Below, piece by piece: positions 7,806-16,728 of a DNA stretch of 64,000 bases (positions within the stretch are counted from its first letter, which is position 1; each line of letters begins with the position of its first letter). The translations under genes were made by a program, and so were the position numbers. Source of the DNA: Caulobacter sp. Root655 (GTDB taxonomy: Bacteria > Pseudomonadota > Alphaproteobacteria > Caulobacterales > Caulobacteraceae); contig NZ_LMHC01000023.1 in NCBI RefSeq assembly GCF_001427665.1, positions 408,024 to 472,023 of the forward strand, in the 5' to 3' direction. The notes below the pieces were generated by a model. It ran no database searches and was not told where the DNA came from. It was given only the letters and a program-made list of their open reading frames with translations.

Positions 7806-9068
7806 CTAGGCGGGCGCGAAATCCAGGCCCTGGACCTGGGACAGGTCGCAACCGCGCAGACTGGTCTTGGTCAGGCGCGCGCCGGTGAGGTCCGCGCCCC
7901 GCAGGTCCGCACCGTCCAGCACCGCCTCGCTGAGATCGGCGGCCTGGAGCAGGGCGTAGCGCAGGCGCGTCGCCGTGAGATTGGCCACGGTCTTGCGCTC
8001 GGGGCCCAACGGCAGGGGCGACAGCGACGCCTGGCGCAGGTCGGCCTTGGTCAGGTTGGCCCCCGACAGCTTGGCCCCGCGCAGGTCGGCGCCGCGCAGG
8101 TTGGCGGTGCGCAGGTCGGCGTTCTGCAGGTTCGCGCCCTGAAGCTGGGCTCCCGAGAGGTCGATGCCGACCATGCAGGCCCCGACCGCGCTCATCGCCG
8201 TCAGGCGCAGCCCCTTCAGCCGGTCACCCAGCGGACGCAGGTCCTCGCCGTCGAGGCGGGCCGGCGCGCCCTCCTTGCCGCCGGTCCGGCACCAGACCTG
8301 GTTGTCCAGGCAGCGCCGATGGATTTCGTCGGCCTGCGACACCGCCTGGGCGGTCGAGGCTGTCAGGCAACCCTGCATCTCCGCGCCGCTGGTCCGGGCG
8401 CCGGAGGTGTCGACCCCGGTCATAACCGCGCCGGTGAAATTGGCGCCTTCCAGGTTGGCGCCGCTGACATCGGCCCCGTCGAGGATGGCCCCGGTCAGGT
8501 TGGCGTCCTTGAGATTGGCGCCCGAGAGCTTGGCGCCACGCAGCGAACAGTCGCTGAAATCGGCCTTGAACGCCGAGACGCCCGAGAACTGCGAGCCGTC
8601 GAGCGTCGCCCCCGAGAAATTGGCCTCGTCGACCTCGCCGGTGCGGGCCTCGTGGCGACAGGACTCCAATCCCTTGCGCGGATGCGGGACGGCCACCTGG
8701 CCTTCACGGAAGTCGGCCTGGGTCAGGTCGGCCTGGGAAAGGTTGGCGCCGCGCAGGCAGGCGCCGCGCAGGTCGGCGCGAACCAGGATCGCCTGGCGCA
8801 GGTCGGCCTTGCGCAGGTCGGCGCCGAACAGACTGGCGCGTTCCAGCTTGGTGCGGACCATGCGGCAGCCGTCGAGGATCGAGGCCGACAGGTCGGCGTC
8901 GGCCAGGTTACGGAACGACAGGTCCAGGCCCGACAGGTTCATGAACCGCAGCGAGGCGCGCTTGCCGCCCTGCTTGCCGGTGACGAACTTCTCGTGGGCT
9001 GTGACGATCATGTCGAGTTCGGCCTGACTCAGCCGCCGACGTCCAGCAAGGCTCCGCGCCGCTGTCAT
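7806..9068 (-). CDS. Pentapeptide-repeat protein
   Basis: A 420-residue protein made almost wholly of A(D/N)Lxx pentapeptides, which form a right-handed quadrilateral beta helix. Repeats run roughly from residue 45 to 220 and again from 280 to the end, split by a less regular segment with Cys and charged residues. The N-terminus (LSQAELDMIVTAHEKF) is a short non-repeat helical cap shared with the next gene upstream, at 9201-10460. No signal peptide or enzyme domain is seen. Function is unknown; some such proteins mimic DNA or act as scaffolds. An AT-richer 130-bp gap separates it from its paralog. Confidence 0.85.
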   Translation of the reverse strand: MTAARSLAGRRRLSQAELDMIVTAHEKFVTGKQGGKRASLRFMNLSGLDLSFRNLADADLSASILDGCRMVRTKLERASLFGADLRKADLRQAILVRADLRGACLRGANLSQADLTQADFREGQVAVPHPRKGLESCRHEARTGEVDEANFSGATLDGSQFSGVSAFKADFSDCSLRGAKLSGANLKDANLTGAILDGADVSGANLEGANFTGAVMTGVDTSGARTSGAEMQGCLTASTAQAVSQADEIHRRCLDNQVWCRTGGKEGAPARLDGEDLRPLGDRLKGLRLTAMSAVGACMVGIDLSGAQLQGANLQNADLRTANLRGADLRGAKLSGANLTKADLRQASLSPLPLGPERKTVANLTATRLRYALLQAADLSEAVLDGADLRGADLTGARLTKTSLRGCDLSQVQGLDFAPA

Positions 9069-9200
9069 GTTCCCCCAAGCTCCCCCGAACCTATTGGTTC
9101 AGGCTACAGAATAACGAGGACCGACAAGCGAAGCGTTAAGGCCGCGTCGCTTTGTCGCAACTTACGAACGTTCAGGTGAAGAAGCGCGCCGCCGACCGGC

Positions 9201-10460
9201 TCAGATCACGTCGTCCAGGCCGCGCGCGCCCATGCGGATCGCGCCGGTGATGTCGATGTCCTTGAGCAGGGCGTTGGTGAAGTTGGCGCGCGACAGGTCG
9301 GCGCCGCTCAAACAGGCCTGGCGCAGATCGGCGCGCGCGAAGTCGGCGTTGGTCAGCAGGGCGCCGGTCAGATCGCTGGGCAGCAGGCGGTCGCGGCCGA
9401 TCAGCAGCGGCCCCAGCTGGGCCTCGCGCAGGTCCGATCCCGCCAGCTTGGCGCCCTTCAGCCGCGCCCCGCGCAGGTCGGCCCGGCGCAGGTTGCAGGA
9501 TCGCAGGTCGGCGCCTTCCAGCTGCGCGCCCTGCATCTGCACGCTCTCCATGTCGAGGCCGTAGAACACCGCCCCCTTGGCCGATAGGGCGGTCAGGTTG
9601 AAGCCGCGCACCGACTTGAGATTGCGCAGGTCGGCCCTGTCGAACACCGAGGGCTTGCCCTCCGCGCCGCCGGTCTCGCACCAGCGCGCGTGGTCGGCGA
9701 TCATCCGCTCGTAGGGCATGTCGGAAACGTCGGTGCCCGAGGCCTTGTCGGTCAGTGCGCCGTCCAGGTTGGTGTCGTTGATGTTCCACGACATCGTCTT
9801 GGCGCCCACCAGCACGGCGTTGCGCAGGTCCGCGCCGGTTAGGTTGGCCCCGGAAAGGTCCGCCCCCGCCAGGTTGGCGCCGTTGAAATTGGCCTGCTTG
9901 AGGTTGGCGCGCACCAGCTTGGCGTCCTTGAGGATCGCGTCGCTGAAGTCGGCCTTGGTGGCGATGATGCCCGACAGGCGCGAGCGTTCCAGGTTGGCCC
10001 CGGCCAGGATCGCGCCATGGGCCTGGGCCTCGCGCTGCTGGGGTTCGAGAACCCGGTAGCCTTCCTTGCGGTCGGCGGCGGCGATCTGGCCTTCGCGCAG
10101 GTCGGCCTCGAACAGGTCCGCGCCGGTCAGGTTGGCGCCCCGAAGGCTGGAGCCGCGCAGGTCGCAGCGCCGCATCGAGGCGTCGGTCAGGTCCGAGCCC
10201 TGCAGGTCGGCGCCGTAGAGACTGGCGTTGTCGAGCTTGGTGCGTCGCAGGTCGCACCCGACCAGCAAGGCGCCGGTGAAGTCTGCGTCGCACAGATTGC
10301 GCCCGGTGACCGACAGGCCGGACAGATCGCAGAAGGCGAAGACCGCGCGCGCCCCTCCCAGCCGAGCCGACCACAGGCGGTCATGCTTGGCGCAGATCAG
10401 ATCCACGTCGTGTTGCGTCAGGCGTCGATGCTCTTGGCCTGCCGCGGGTGGGGCGTTCAT
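9201..10460 (-). CDS. Pentapeptide-repeat protein, paralog
   Basis: A 419-residue protein with the same length, N-terminal cap (LTQHDVDLICAKHDRLW), first repeat block, central break near residues 225-260 and second repeat block as the protein at 7806-9068. The two are therefore a tandem duplication that has diverged considerably. The central break in both contains a conserved CxTGG(K/A)EG segment followed by a second repeat block. Soluble, with no catalytic motif. The constant break suggests a hinge or partner-binding site rather than simple loss of repeats. Confidence 0.85.
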   Translation of the reverse strand: MNAPPAAGQEHRRLTQHDVDLICAKHDRLWSARLGGARAVFAFCDLSGLSVTGRNLCDADFTGALLVGCDLRRTKLDNASLYGADLQGSDLTDASMRRCDLRGSSLRGANLTGADLFEADLREGQIAAADRKEGYRVLEPQQREAQAHGAILAGANLERSRLSGIIATKADFSDAILKDAKLVRANLKQANFNGANLAGADLSGANLTGADLRNAVLVGAKTMSWNINDTNLDGALTDKASGTDVSDMPYERMIADHARWCETGGAEGKPSVFDRADLRNLKSVRGFNLTALSAKGAVFYGLDMESVQMQGAQLEGADLRSCNLRRADLRGARLKGAKLAGSDLREAQLGPLLIGRDRLLPSDLTGALLTNADFARADLRQACLSGADLSRANFTNALLKDIDITGAIRMGARGLDDVI

Positions 10461-10572
10461 GGCTGCTCGTGTCGAATCCCCGAAGGGTCAGGCGAACAGA
10501 ATGCGCGGACCCGCATTAACGCTGCGTTTCCAAGCCCTTCGGGGCGACCAGAGGTCGCTCCGCCGCCCGTCC

Positions 10573-11286
10573 TCAACCGGCCATTGGAAGCGGCTGGGCG
10601 CGCGACTCGTCGAGGTAGCGGGCGCCGGTCGGCTTCAGGTCGCCGTCCAGATCGATGGCCAGCGGATTGCCGGTGGGGATCTCGACATGGACGATCTCGG
10701 CGTCGGGCACGTTGAACAGGTGCTTGACGATGGCGCGCAGCGAGTTGCCGTGGGCGGCTACCAGGATCGTCTCGCCGGCCTTGAGCTTGGGCGCGATCTC
10801 GGCTTCCCAATAGGGCAGGACGCGGACCAGGGTGGTCTTCAGGCTCTCGGTGGCCGGCAGGTCCAGGCCCGCGTAGCGACGGTCCTTGTTGAAGTCGTAT
10901 TCGCCGCCCGGGGCCAGTTCCGGCGGCGGGATGTCGTAGGAACGGCGCCAGATGGTGACTTGCTCCTCGCCGTGCTTCTCGGCGGTCTCGGCCTTGTTCA
11001 GGCCGGTCAGGCCGCCGTAGTGGCGCTCGTTCAGCCGCCAGTCCTTGGTCACCGGCACGAAGCTCTGGCCCGCCGCGTCCAGCGCCAGGTTGCAGGTGCG
11101 GATCGCGCGGGTCTGGACCGAGGTGTAGGCCTCGTCGAGTTCGAGGCCGGCGGCCTTGATCAGCTCACCGCCCTTGCGGGCCTGGGCCTCGCCTTCGGCG
11201 GTCAGATCCACGTCCACCCAGCCGGTGAAGCGGTTTTCGAGATTCCACTGGCTTTGGCCGTGGCGGAGCAGGACGAGGACGGGCAT
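10573..11286 (-). CDS. gpmA: 2,3-bisphosphoglycerate-dependent phosphoglycerate mutase
   Basis: A 237-residue cytoplasmic glycolytic enzyme that interconverts 3- and 2-phosphoglycerate. The phospho-histidine motif LLRHGQSQWN is at residues 6-15. ERHYGGLTG, RRSYDIPPP and AAHGNSLRAI follow in the normal order for the dPGM family. The length is slightly short of the Escherichia coli enzyme, as is common in alphaproteobacteria. It starts at ATG 11286 as a monocistronic minus-strand gene. A 6-bp hairpin (10544-10558) lies beyond its stop but has no T-run. Confidence 0.92.
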   Translation of the reverse strand: MPVLVLLRHGQSQWNLENRFTGWVDVDLTAEGEAQARKGGELIKAAGLELDEAYTSVQTRAIRTCNLALDAAGQSFVPVTKDWRLNERHYGGLTGLNKAETAEKHGEEQVTIWRRSYDIPPPELAPGGEYDFNKDRRYAGLDLPATESLKTTLVRVLPYWEAEIAPKLKAGETILVAAHGNSLRAIVKHLFNVPDAEIVHVEIPTGNPLAIDLDGDLKPTGARYLDESRAQPLPMAG

Positions 11287-11406
11287 CAGGCCTCCAAGAT
11301 GTGTCGCAGGGCGGGCTAAGCCCCAGGGGACCTTGCGTCAAGCGCCCCGCCCTTCTCTCGCACCCCTCTCCCTGTTTAAAAAAAAGGGGCGTGCTATAGG
11401 CAGGCC

Positions 11407-11646
11407 ATGCCCGATCGCATCTTCATGCCGCTCATGGCGCTCATCGGCCTGGCCATGATCGCCTTCTCTCTCGTCTGGCCCCAAGGCTACGGCGACCGTT
11501 CGCCCCCGCCGTGGGGGACGGTGCCCATCCAGCAGACGCCCGAGATGCGCGCCAAGATCCAGCGCGAGAAGGACGCCGCCGCCCTGCGCGACCAGCAGGC
11601 CAGGCAGCAGGTGACCGACGCCCGCGCCGCGGAAGCGGGGCAATGA
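11407..11646 (+). CDS. Small membrane-anchored protein
   Basis: A 79-residue protein with one N-terminal membrane segment (about residues 8-25, LMALIGLAMIAFSLVW). A short Pro-rich linker follows, then a charged helix rich in Arg, Gln and Ala that could form a coiled coil. It is upstream of kdsD with an ATGA overlap, so the two are translated together. It probably sits in the inner membrane with the helix in the periplasm or cytoplasm. No known family was recognised. An involvement in lipopolysaccharide synthesis is suggested only by kdsD. Confidence 0.7.
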   Translation: MPDRIFMPLMALIGLAMIAFSLVWPQGYGDRSPPPWGTVPIQQTPEMRAKIQREKDAAALRDQQARQQVTDARAAEAGQ

Positions 11647-12599
11647 GCGCCTTCGACGCGATCGTCGTCGGCCAGCGAGTGCTGAACGCCGAAGCGCAGG
11701 CGCTGTGCCAGCTGTCCGCCGCGTTGGACGAATCGTTCGTCCGCGCCGTGGAGGCGCTGTTCGACGCCAAGGGCCGGGTCGTCTGCACCGGGATCGGCAA
11801 GTCGGGCCACGTGGCGCGCAAGATCGCCGCCACCCTGGCTTCCACCGGCTCGCCCGCCATGTTCGTGCACGCCGCCGAGGCCAGCCACGGCGACCTGGGC
11901 ATGATCGGCCAGGGCGACGTCGTGCTGGCCCTGTCGAAGTCCGGCGAGGCGCGCGAGCTGTCCGACACCCTGGCCTACGCCAAGCGGTTCTCGATCCCGA
12001 TCATCGCCGTCACCGCCGTGGCCGACAGCCAGCTGGGCCGGGCCGGCGACATTCTGCTGCTGTTGCCCGACGCGCCCGAGGCGACGTCCGAGGTCAGCGC
12101 GCCCACCACCTCCACCACCCTGCAGATGGCCCTGGGCGACGCCCTGGCCGTGGCCCTGCTGGAGCGGCGCGGATTCACCGCCAGCGACTTCCGCGTCTTC
12201 CATCCCGGCGGCAAGCTGGGCGCAATGCTGCGCACGGTCGGCGACCTGATGCACGGTCATGACGAGCTGCCGCTGACCCGCGAAGCCGCGCCAATGTCCG
12301 AAGCCCTGCTGGTGATGAGCGAAAAGCGCTTCGGCGCCGTGGGCGTGGTCGCGCCGGACGGGACCCTCAGCGGACTGATCACCGACGGCGACCTGCGCCG
12401 TCACATGGACGGGCTGATGGGCCACGCGGCCGGCGAGGTCATGACCCGGGGTCCCCAGACCATCGCGCCCGGGGCCCTGGCGGCCGAAGCCCTGAAGATC
12501 ATGAACGATCGACGCATCACCGTGCTGTTCGTGGTCGAGCAGCAACGCCCGGTCGGCATCCTGCACGTGCACGACCTGCTGCGCGCCGGCGTGATCTGA
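11643..12599 (+). CDS. kdsD: Arabinose-5-phosphate isomerase (KpsF/GutQ family)
   Basis: A 318-residue enzyme that isomerises ribulose 5-phosphate to arabinose 5-phosphate, the first step of Kdo synthesis for lipopolysaccharide. An SIS sugar-isomerase domain covers about residues 35-170 (GIGKSGHVARKIAATLASTG; SKSGEA; HPGGKLG near 190). Two CBS domains occupy the last 120 residues (LITDGDLRRH; HVHDLL). ATG 11643 overlaps the stop of the small membrane protein. A longer open frame runs upstream but only shadows that gene. Confidence 0.9.
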   Translation: MSAFDAIVVGQRVLNAEAQALCQLSAALDESFVRAVEALFDAKGRVVCTGIGKSGHVARKIAATLASTGSPAMFVHAAEASHGDLGMIGQGDVVLALSKSGEARELSDTLAYAKRFSIPIIAVTAVADSQLGRAGDILLLLPDAPEATSEVSAPTTSTTLQMALGDALAVALLERRGFTASDFRVFHPGGKLGAMLRTVGDLMHGHDELPLTREAAPMSEALLVMSEKRFGAVGVVAPDGTLSGLITDGDLRRHMDGLMGHAAGEVMTRGPQTIAPGALAAEALKIMNDRRITVLFVVEQQRPVGILHVHDLLRAGVI

Positions 12600-12651
12600 G
12601 ACTCCCCCGATTCCGCTTGCGCGCCGCGGCCAAGACGGGCGATCTCGCGCC

Positions 12652-13284
12652 ATGCGCCCACGCTTCGCTCCGCTCCTGATCGCCGCCGCCCTGCTGGCCG
12701 GCCCTGCCCTGGCGGCCGATCCAGGGACCCTGGAGCACAAGGACACGATGCGCGACGCGGTCGCCGCGCCGCTCGAGGACCTGAACCTCAAGCAGACCCA
12801 GATCCCGGCCGTGCTGAACCGCGCCGTCGCCGATCCCTACGACGTGGAGGGCCTGGGCCGCTGCGAAGGTCTGGCCGGCGAGATCGGCCGGCTGGACGCC
12901 GCCCTGGGTCCGGACCTGGACGAGGTCCCGCCGCCCGACCAGCGCTCGCGCGGCAAGAAGGTCGCCGACGCCGCCTGGGGCGCTGGTGTCGGGGAGGTGC
13001 GCAACACCACCCAGAACGTCCTGCCCTTCCGAGGCTGGATCCGCAGGCTGACCGGCGCGGCCAAGCACGACAGGGCGGTGCAGGCCGCGATCCGGGCCGG
13101 CGCCGTGCGTCGCGGCTATCTGAAGGGCGTGGGCATGCGGATGAACTGCGCCCCGCCGGCCGCGCCCAGCTGGTTCGTGCCCGCGCCGCCGCCCAAGCCG
13201 GTGGTCGCGCCCACGTCGATGGACCGGCTGACCGCGTTCTGGGCGGGGGTCGTTGGCTGGTGGCGCAGCTGGTGGCCGTTCTAG
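12652..13284 (+). CDS. Secreted hypothetical protein
   Basis: A 210-residue protein with a Sec signal peptide (MRPRFAPLLIAAALLAGPALA, cleaved before ADP). A helical mature region follows, then a Pro-rich linker (PAPPPKPVV) near residue 180, and it ends in a Trp-rich tail WWRSWWPF. The linker plus the aromatic tail suggests membrane or envelope contact at the C-terminus. It follows kdsD by 52 bp and may share its transcript. It overlaps the convergent receiver gene by 4 bp. No family was recognised. Confidence 0.7.
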   Translation: MRPRFAPLLIAAALLAGPALAADPGTLEHKDTMRDAVAAPLEDLNLKQTQIPAVLNRAVADPYDVEGLGRCEGLAGEIGRLDAALGPDLDEVPPPDQRSRGKKVADAAWGAGVGEVRNTTQNVLPFRGWIRRLTGAAKHDRAVQAAIRAGAVRRGYLKGVGMRMNCAPPAAPSWFVPAPPPKPVVAPTSMDRLTAFWAGVVGWWRSWWPF

Positions 13285-13661
13285 GCGGCCGCCAGCGCCT
13301 CGCGCACCTTGGCGGCCAGGTGCTGGGGTTCGAACGGCTTCATCACATAGCCGACCGCGCCCAGTTGCACGGCCTGGACGATGCGGTCCAGACGGCCGTC
13401 GCCGGTCAGCATCAGGACCTGGATGTCCGCGCCGTTCGGCGATTCCTTGATCGCCTTCAGGGCGTCGAGTCCGCTCTGGCCGGGCATGCGCACGTCGAGC
13501 AGGGTCAGGACCGGCGTTTCGCGGATCAGCGCGCCGAGGACCAGCGCCACCGAGCCGAAGGTCCGCACGGCGAAGCCCTCGCGCTCCAGGCTGATCTGGA
13601 CCAGTTCCAGGGTGGCGGCGTCGTCATCGACGACAAAGATCAAGGGCGGCGCGAACGGCAT
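13281..13661 (-). CDS. Single-domain response regulator (CheY-like receiver)
   Basis: A 126-residue protein consisting only of a receiver domain. The acidic pocket is VDDDAATLE (residues 10-18), the phospho-acceptor Asp sits in LLDVRMPG, the switch Thr is in MLTGDG and the conserved Lys is in VMKPFEP. There is no output domain, so it must act by binding a partner, as CheY or a phosphorelay shuttle does. No histidine kinase is adjacent. An 8-bp dyad, TTAACGCC/GGCGTTAA (13671-13708), lies just upstream of the start and could be an operator. Confidence 0.88.
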   Translation of the reverse strand: MPFAPPLIFVVDDDAATLELVQISLEREGFAVRTFGSVALVLGALIRETPVLTLLDVRMPGQSGLDALKAIKESPNGADIQVLMLTGDGRLDRIVQAVQLGAVGYVMKPFEPQHLAAKVREALAAA

Positions 13662-13750
13662 GCGACAGCCTTAACGCCCAAGCTTGCTCGGTGGAAGACC
13701 GGCGTTAACTATTCGCCAAAAGCATCTTCGATGCGCCTTGGAACATGGCG

Positions 13751-14380
13751 CTAGCGCGTGCCGAAGGTCCGGTCGCCGGCGTCGCCCAGGCCGGGCACGA
13801 TGTAGCCGTGGTCGTTGAGCTCGGCGTCGATCGCCGCCGTCCAGATCTGCACGTCGGGATGGGCGGCCCGCAGGGTCTCGACGCCCTGGCGCGAGGCCAC
13901 CAGGCAGACGAAACGCAGATCGGTGACGCCGGACTTCTTCAGCCGGGCGATGGCGGCGACCGCCGTGTGGCCAGTGGCCAGCATCGGGTCGACCACGATC
14001 ACCAGACGGTCGGCGATGTCCTCGGGCGTCTTGTAATAATACTCGACCGCCTCCAGCGAGGTCGGGTCGCGGTACAGGCCGATGTGCGCCACCCGCGCCG
14101 ACGGCACCAGGTCGAGCATGCCTTCGGCCATGCCCAGGCCGGCGCGCAAGATCGGGGCGAAGACCAGCTTCTTGCCGGCGATGACCTCGGCGTCGGTCGG
14201 CGCCACCGGGGTCTCGATCCGGACGGTGTGGGTGGGCAGGCCGCGCGTCACCTCGTAGCAGAGCAGAGTCGCGGTTTCGCGCATCAGGGCGCGGAACGTC
14301 TTCGTCGAGGTGCCCTTGTCGCGCATCTTGGTCAGCTTGTGGCGGACCAGCGGGTGGTCGACGATGGTGACGCCATGCAT
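13751..14380 (-). CDS. upp: Uracil phosphoribosyltransferase
   Basis: A 209-residue salvage enzyme that makes UMP from uracil and PRPP. Recognisable blocks are VVDPMLATGHTAVAA (the PRPP-binding loop), RAGLGMAEGM, the flexible YYYKTPEDI segment and the C-terminal GYIVPGLGDAGDR loop, which binds uracil. ATG 14380 (MHGVTIVDHPLVRHKLT) is the family's normal start; the frame extends 16 codons further without support. No transporter or regulator of uracil metabolism adjoins it. Confidence 0.93.
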   Translation of the reverse strand: MHGVTIVDHPLVRHKLTKMRDKGTSTKTFRALMRETATLLCYEVTRGLPTHTVRIETPVAPTDAEVIAGKKLVFAPILRAGLGMAEGMLDLVPSARVAHIGLYRDPTSLEAVEYYYKTPEDIADRLVIVVDPMLATGHTAVAAIARLKKSGVTDLRFVCLVASRQGVETLRAAHPDVQIWTAAIDAELNDHGYIVPGLGDAGDRTFGTR

Positions 14381-14473
14381 GGGCTGGGCTTCCGTCTTGC
14401 GAGGACGCCAAGCCGCGCCCTCCTCCACCGTCCCAAGTGCCGCCTTACGGCCGCCGCGCCAAGTGGAAATCGC

Positions 14474-15100
14474 CTACCGATCCGGCCCGAACGCCGCGAG
14501 GAACACCTCGACGGCCGGGAGCACTTCCCGATCGATCTCCTCGGCGGTGGGTTCAGCCATGGCGTTGCACAGACGGGCCTTCATCATCCGGTTCTGGCAC
14601 AGACCGATGAACTGGTGCGCGGCATGGACGGGATCGGTGAGCTTCAACTGCCCCCGGTCGGCGGCCTTCTGGAGAATGGCGCCCAGCAGTTCTGACCCGC
14701 TCTTGGGCCCGGCTTCATAGAACGCCCTGCCGATTTCCGGCGTGCGCTGGGCTTCGGCGACGATCACCCGGAAATTGCTCAGGCTGAAATCGCTGAGCAC
14801 GATCGACAGGTAGGTGCGCCCCACTTTGGTCAGGGCGGCGCGGATGTCGTCCACCTCGGCCGAGATCTCGAACATGGCGTCGCGCTGCCAGGCGCAGTGG
14901 CGGACCACATAGGCGGCGAACAACTGCTCCTTGTTCTTGAAGTAGTTGTAGAGCGTGCCCTTCGACCCGCCGACCCGCGCGGCGATCGTCGACATGGACG
15001 CGTTGGCGTAGCCCTCCTCGAGAAAGACGTCGCGGGCGACGTCGAGGATAGCCTCACGGCGGGCGTCTCGGTCGAGGCGCGGTTTCAGGTCCTGAATCAT
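14474..15100 (-). CDS. TetR/AcrR-family repressor of the adjacent efflux operon
   Basis: A 208-residue repressor. The TetR helix-turn-helix is at about residues 15-60 (ILDVARDVFLEEGYANASMS, then GGSKGTLYNYFKNKEQLF). The C-terminal ligand domain is helical and is of the TetR_C_33-like type common beside drug pumps. It is divergent from the outer membrane factor gene. A 19-bp palindrome in the shared 105-bp gap at 15168-15186 is the obvious operator. It most likely represses the pump and itself until a toxic ligand binds. Confidence 0.85.
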   Translation of the reverse strand: MIQDLKPRLDRDARREAILDVARDVFLEEGYANASMSTIAARVGGSKGTLYNYFKNKEQLFAAYVVRHCAWQRDAMFEISAEVDDIRAALTKVGRTYLSIVLSDFSLSNFRVIVAEAQRTPEIGRAFYEAGPKSGSELLGAILQKAADRGQLKLTDPVHAAHQFIGLCQNRMMKARLCNAMAEPTAEEIDREVLPAVEVFLAAFGPDR

Positions 15101-15127
15101 TCTTTTTCCATCAAGGCGGCGCCCCCC

Positions 15128-15155
15128 TTGATCCCGTCAAGCCGCGGGTTATATC
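15128..15155 (+). promoter_or_regulatory. Sigma-70-type promoter of the efflux operon
   Basis: TTGATC (15128-15133), a 16-bp spacer and TATATC (15150-15155) match housekeeping -35 and -10 boxes. Transcription should start near 15162, just before the operator. This makes the ATG at 15167 too close to the start point and favours translation from 15206. Confidence 0.6.
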
Positions 15156-15167
15156 CAGCAGCTCATA

Positions 15168-15186
15168 TGACCGTACAGTACGGTCA
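15168..15186. promoter_or_regulatory. TetR operator, 19-bp palindrome
   Basis: TGACCGTACAGTACGGTCA is a perfect palindrome about a central A. It sits just after the predicted transcription start of the efflux operon and between it and the divergent TetR gene, so bound repressor would block both. Confidence 0.75.
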
Positions 15187-15205
15187 GTTCAAGTCGGCCG
15201 CGCCC

Positions 15206-16672
15206 ATGACCTCGAACGCTCTGGATCAGCTCCCCGCCTCCAAACCGCCGAGGACGAGGGAGATCGGCGTCACCCTTTCGATTCTGATGGCCGCCTTGCT
15301 GACCAGCGCCTGCGCGACCATGCCGGCCGCGACCCCGGCCCGCGTGGCCAAGGCCCCGGACGCCTATGCGACGACCCAGACCCTGTCCGCCCCCGACGCC
15401 GCCTGGCCGGTCGATGCGTGGTGGAAGGCCTATGGCGACACCCAACTGGACGGCCTGGTCGACGAGGCCCTGACCGGGTCGCCGACCCTTGCCCAGGCCG
15501 AGGCCCGCCTGCGCCGCGCCCAGGCCCTGGCCAACCAGGCCAAGGCGGCGCGACTGCCCAGCGTCAGCGCCAACGGCGGCGTCGACCGCTCCAAGCAGAG
15601 CTACAACAACGGCATCCCCGCCGACTTCGTACCCCAGGGCTACAACGACTATGGCCGGCTGAGCCTGGACTTCAGCTGGGAGCTGGACTTCTGGGGCAAG
15701 AACCGCGCAGCCGTCGCCGCCGCGACCTCCGAGGCCAAGGCCGCCCAGGCCGACGCCGCCCAGGCCCGGCTGATGCTGGCCACCTCGGTGGCCGCGGCCT
15801 ATGCCGACCTCGGCCGGCTCTACGCCGAGCGCGACGTGGCCGAACGGGCCGTGGCGTTGCGGCTGGAAACCCTCGACCTGGTGAGCGACCGGGTGACCAA
15901 CGGCCTCGACACCCGCGGCGAGCTGCGCCAGGCGGAGGCTGGCCCGCCCACGGCCCGCGCTGAACTGGCGGCCGTCGACGAACAGATCGCCCAGACCCGC
16001 AACGCCCTGGCCGCCCTGCTGGGAGCGGGCCCCGACCGCGGCCTGTCGATCGCCCGCCCGAGCATCGCCGCCCTCAAGCCGTTCGGCCTGCCGGCCAACC
16101 TGGCCGCCGACCTGATCGGCCGCCGCCCAGACATCGTCGCCGCCAAGTGGCGGGCCGAGGCCAGCAGCCGCCGGATCGGCCAGGCCAAGGCCGCCTTCTA
16201 TCCCAACGTCAATCTGGCGGCCGCCATCGGCGTGCAGTCGCTGCACCTGGACAAGCTGTTCGACAGCGGTTCGGACGTCGGCAGCGTCGGCCCCGCCATC
16301 AGCCTGCCGATCTTCGAGGGCGGCCGCCTGAAGGCCAACCTGCGGGTCGCCGAAGCCGACCGTGACGGCGCCGTGGCCGCCTATGACGACGCCGTCACCC
16401 AGGCCCTGCGCGACGTCGCCGACGTCGCCGCCAGCGAGCGGGCCCTGGCCACACGGCTGGGCGAGTCCCGCGCCGCCCTGGCGGCCAACGAGGACGGCTA
16501 CCGGATCGCCAAGCTGCGCTACCAGGGCGGGCTGTCGACCTACCAGAACGTGCTGCTGGCCGAGCAGGCCGTCCTGACCCAGCGCCGGATCGTCGCCGAT
16601 CTCGACAGTCGCGCCCTGGCCCTGGACGTCGCCCTGGTGCGGGCCCTGGGCGGCGGTTTCACCCCCGCCTGA
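15206..16672 (+). CDS. Outer membrane efflux lipoprotein, NodT/OprM type
   Basis: A 488-residue outer membrane channel of a tripartite pump. It has a lipoprotein signal with lipobox LTSAC (Cys near residue 34), two OEP repeats with long coiled coils (Ala-rich LAQAEARLRRAQALANQAK), and the NodT hallmark LELDFWGK-type motif (SWELDFWGKNR), then GRRPDIVAAKWR and LPIFEGGRLKANL. ATG 15206 is preferred because ATG 15167 overlaps the operator. It forms an operon with the EmrA and EmrB genes downstream. Confidence 0.9.
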   Translation: MTSNALDQLPASKPPRTREIGVTLSILMAALLTSACATMPAATPARVAKAPDAYATTQTLSAPDAAWPVDAWWKAYGDTQLDGLVDEALTGSPTLAQAEARLRRAQALANQAKAARLPSVSANGGVDRSKQSYNNGIPADFVPQGYNDYGRLSLDFSWELDFWGKNRAAVAAATSEAKAAQADAAQARLMLATSVAAAYADLGRLYAERDVAERAVALRLETLDLVSDRVTNGLDTRGELRQAEAGPPTARAELAAVDEQIAQTRNALAALLGAGPDRGLSIARPSIAALKPFGLPANLAADLIGRRPDIVAAKWRAEASSRRIGQAKAAFYPNVNLAAAIGVQSLHLDKLFDSGSDVGSVGPAISLPIFEGGRLKANLRVAEADRDGAVAAYDDAVTQALRDVADVAASERALATRLGESRAALAANEDGYRIAKLRYQGGLSTYQNVLLAEQAVLTQRRIVADLDSRALALDVALVRALGGGFTPA

Positions 16673-16728
16673 CGCCGACCGACAACCTCTTCGCCTTATC
16701 CAATCTTCGCGCCTCCAGGATCTCCCCC

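Noticed and set aside
8000..10400. Regular short repeats suggesting CRISPR or tandem repeat DNA
   Set aside because: The repeats follow the 15-bp pentapeptide codon pattern in two coding sequences, with variable units and no spacers.
10544..10558. Terminator after gpmA
   Set aside because: The 6-bp GCGACC/GGTCGC hairpin has no T-run on the minus strand and is too weak to call.
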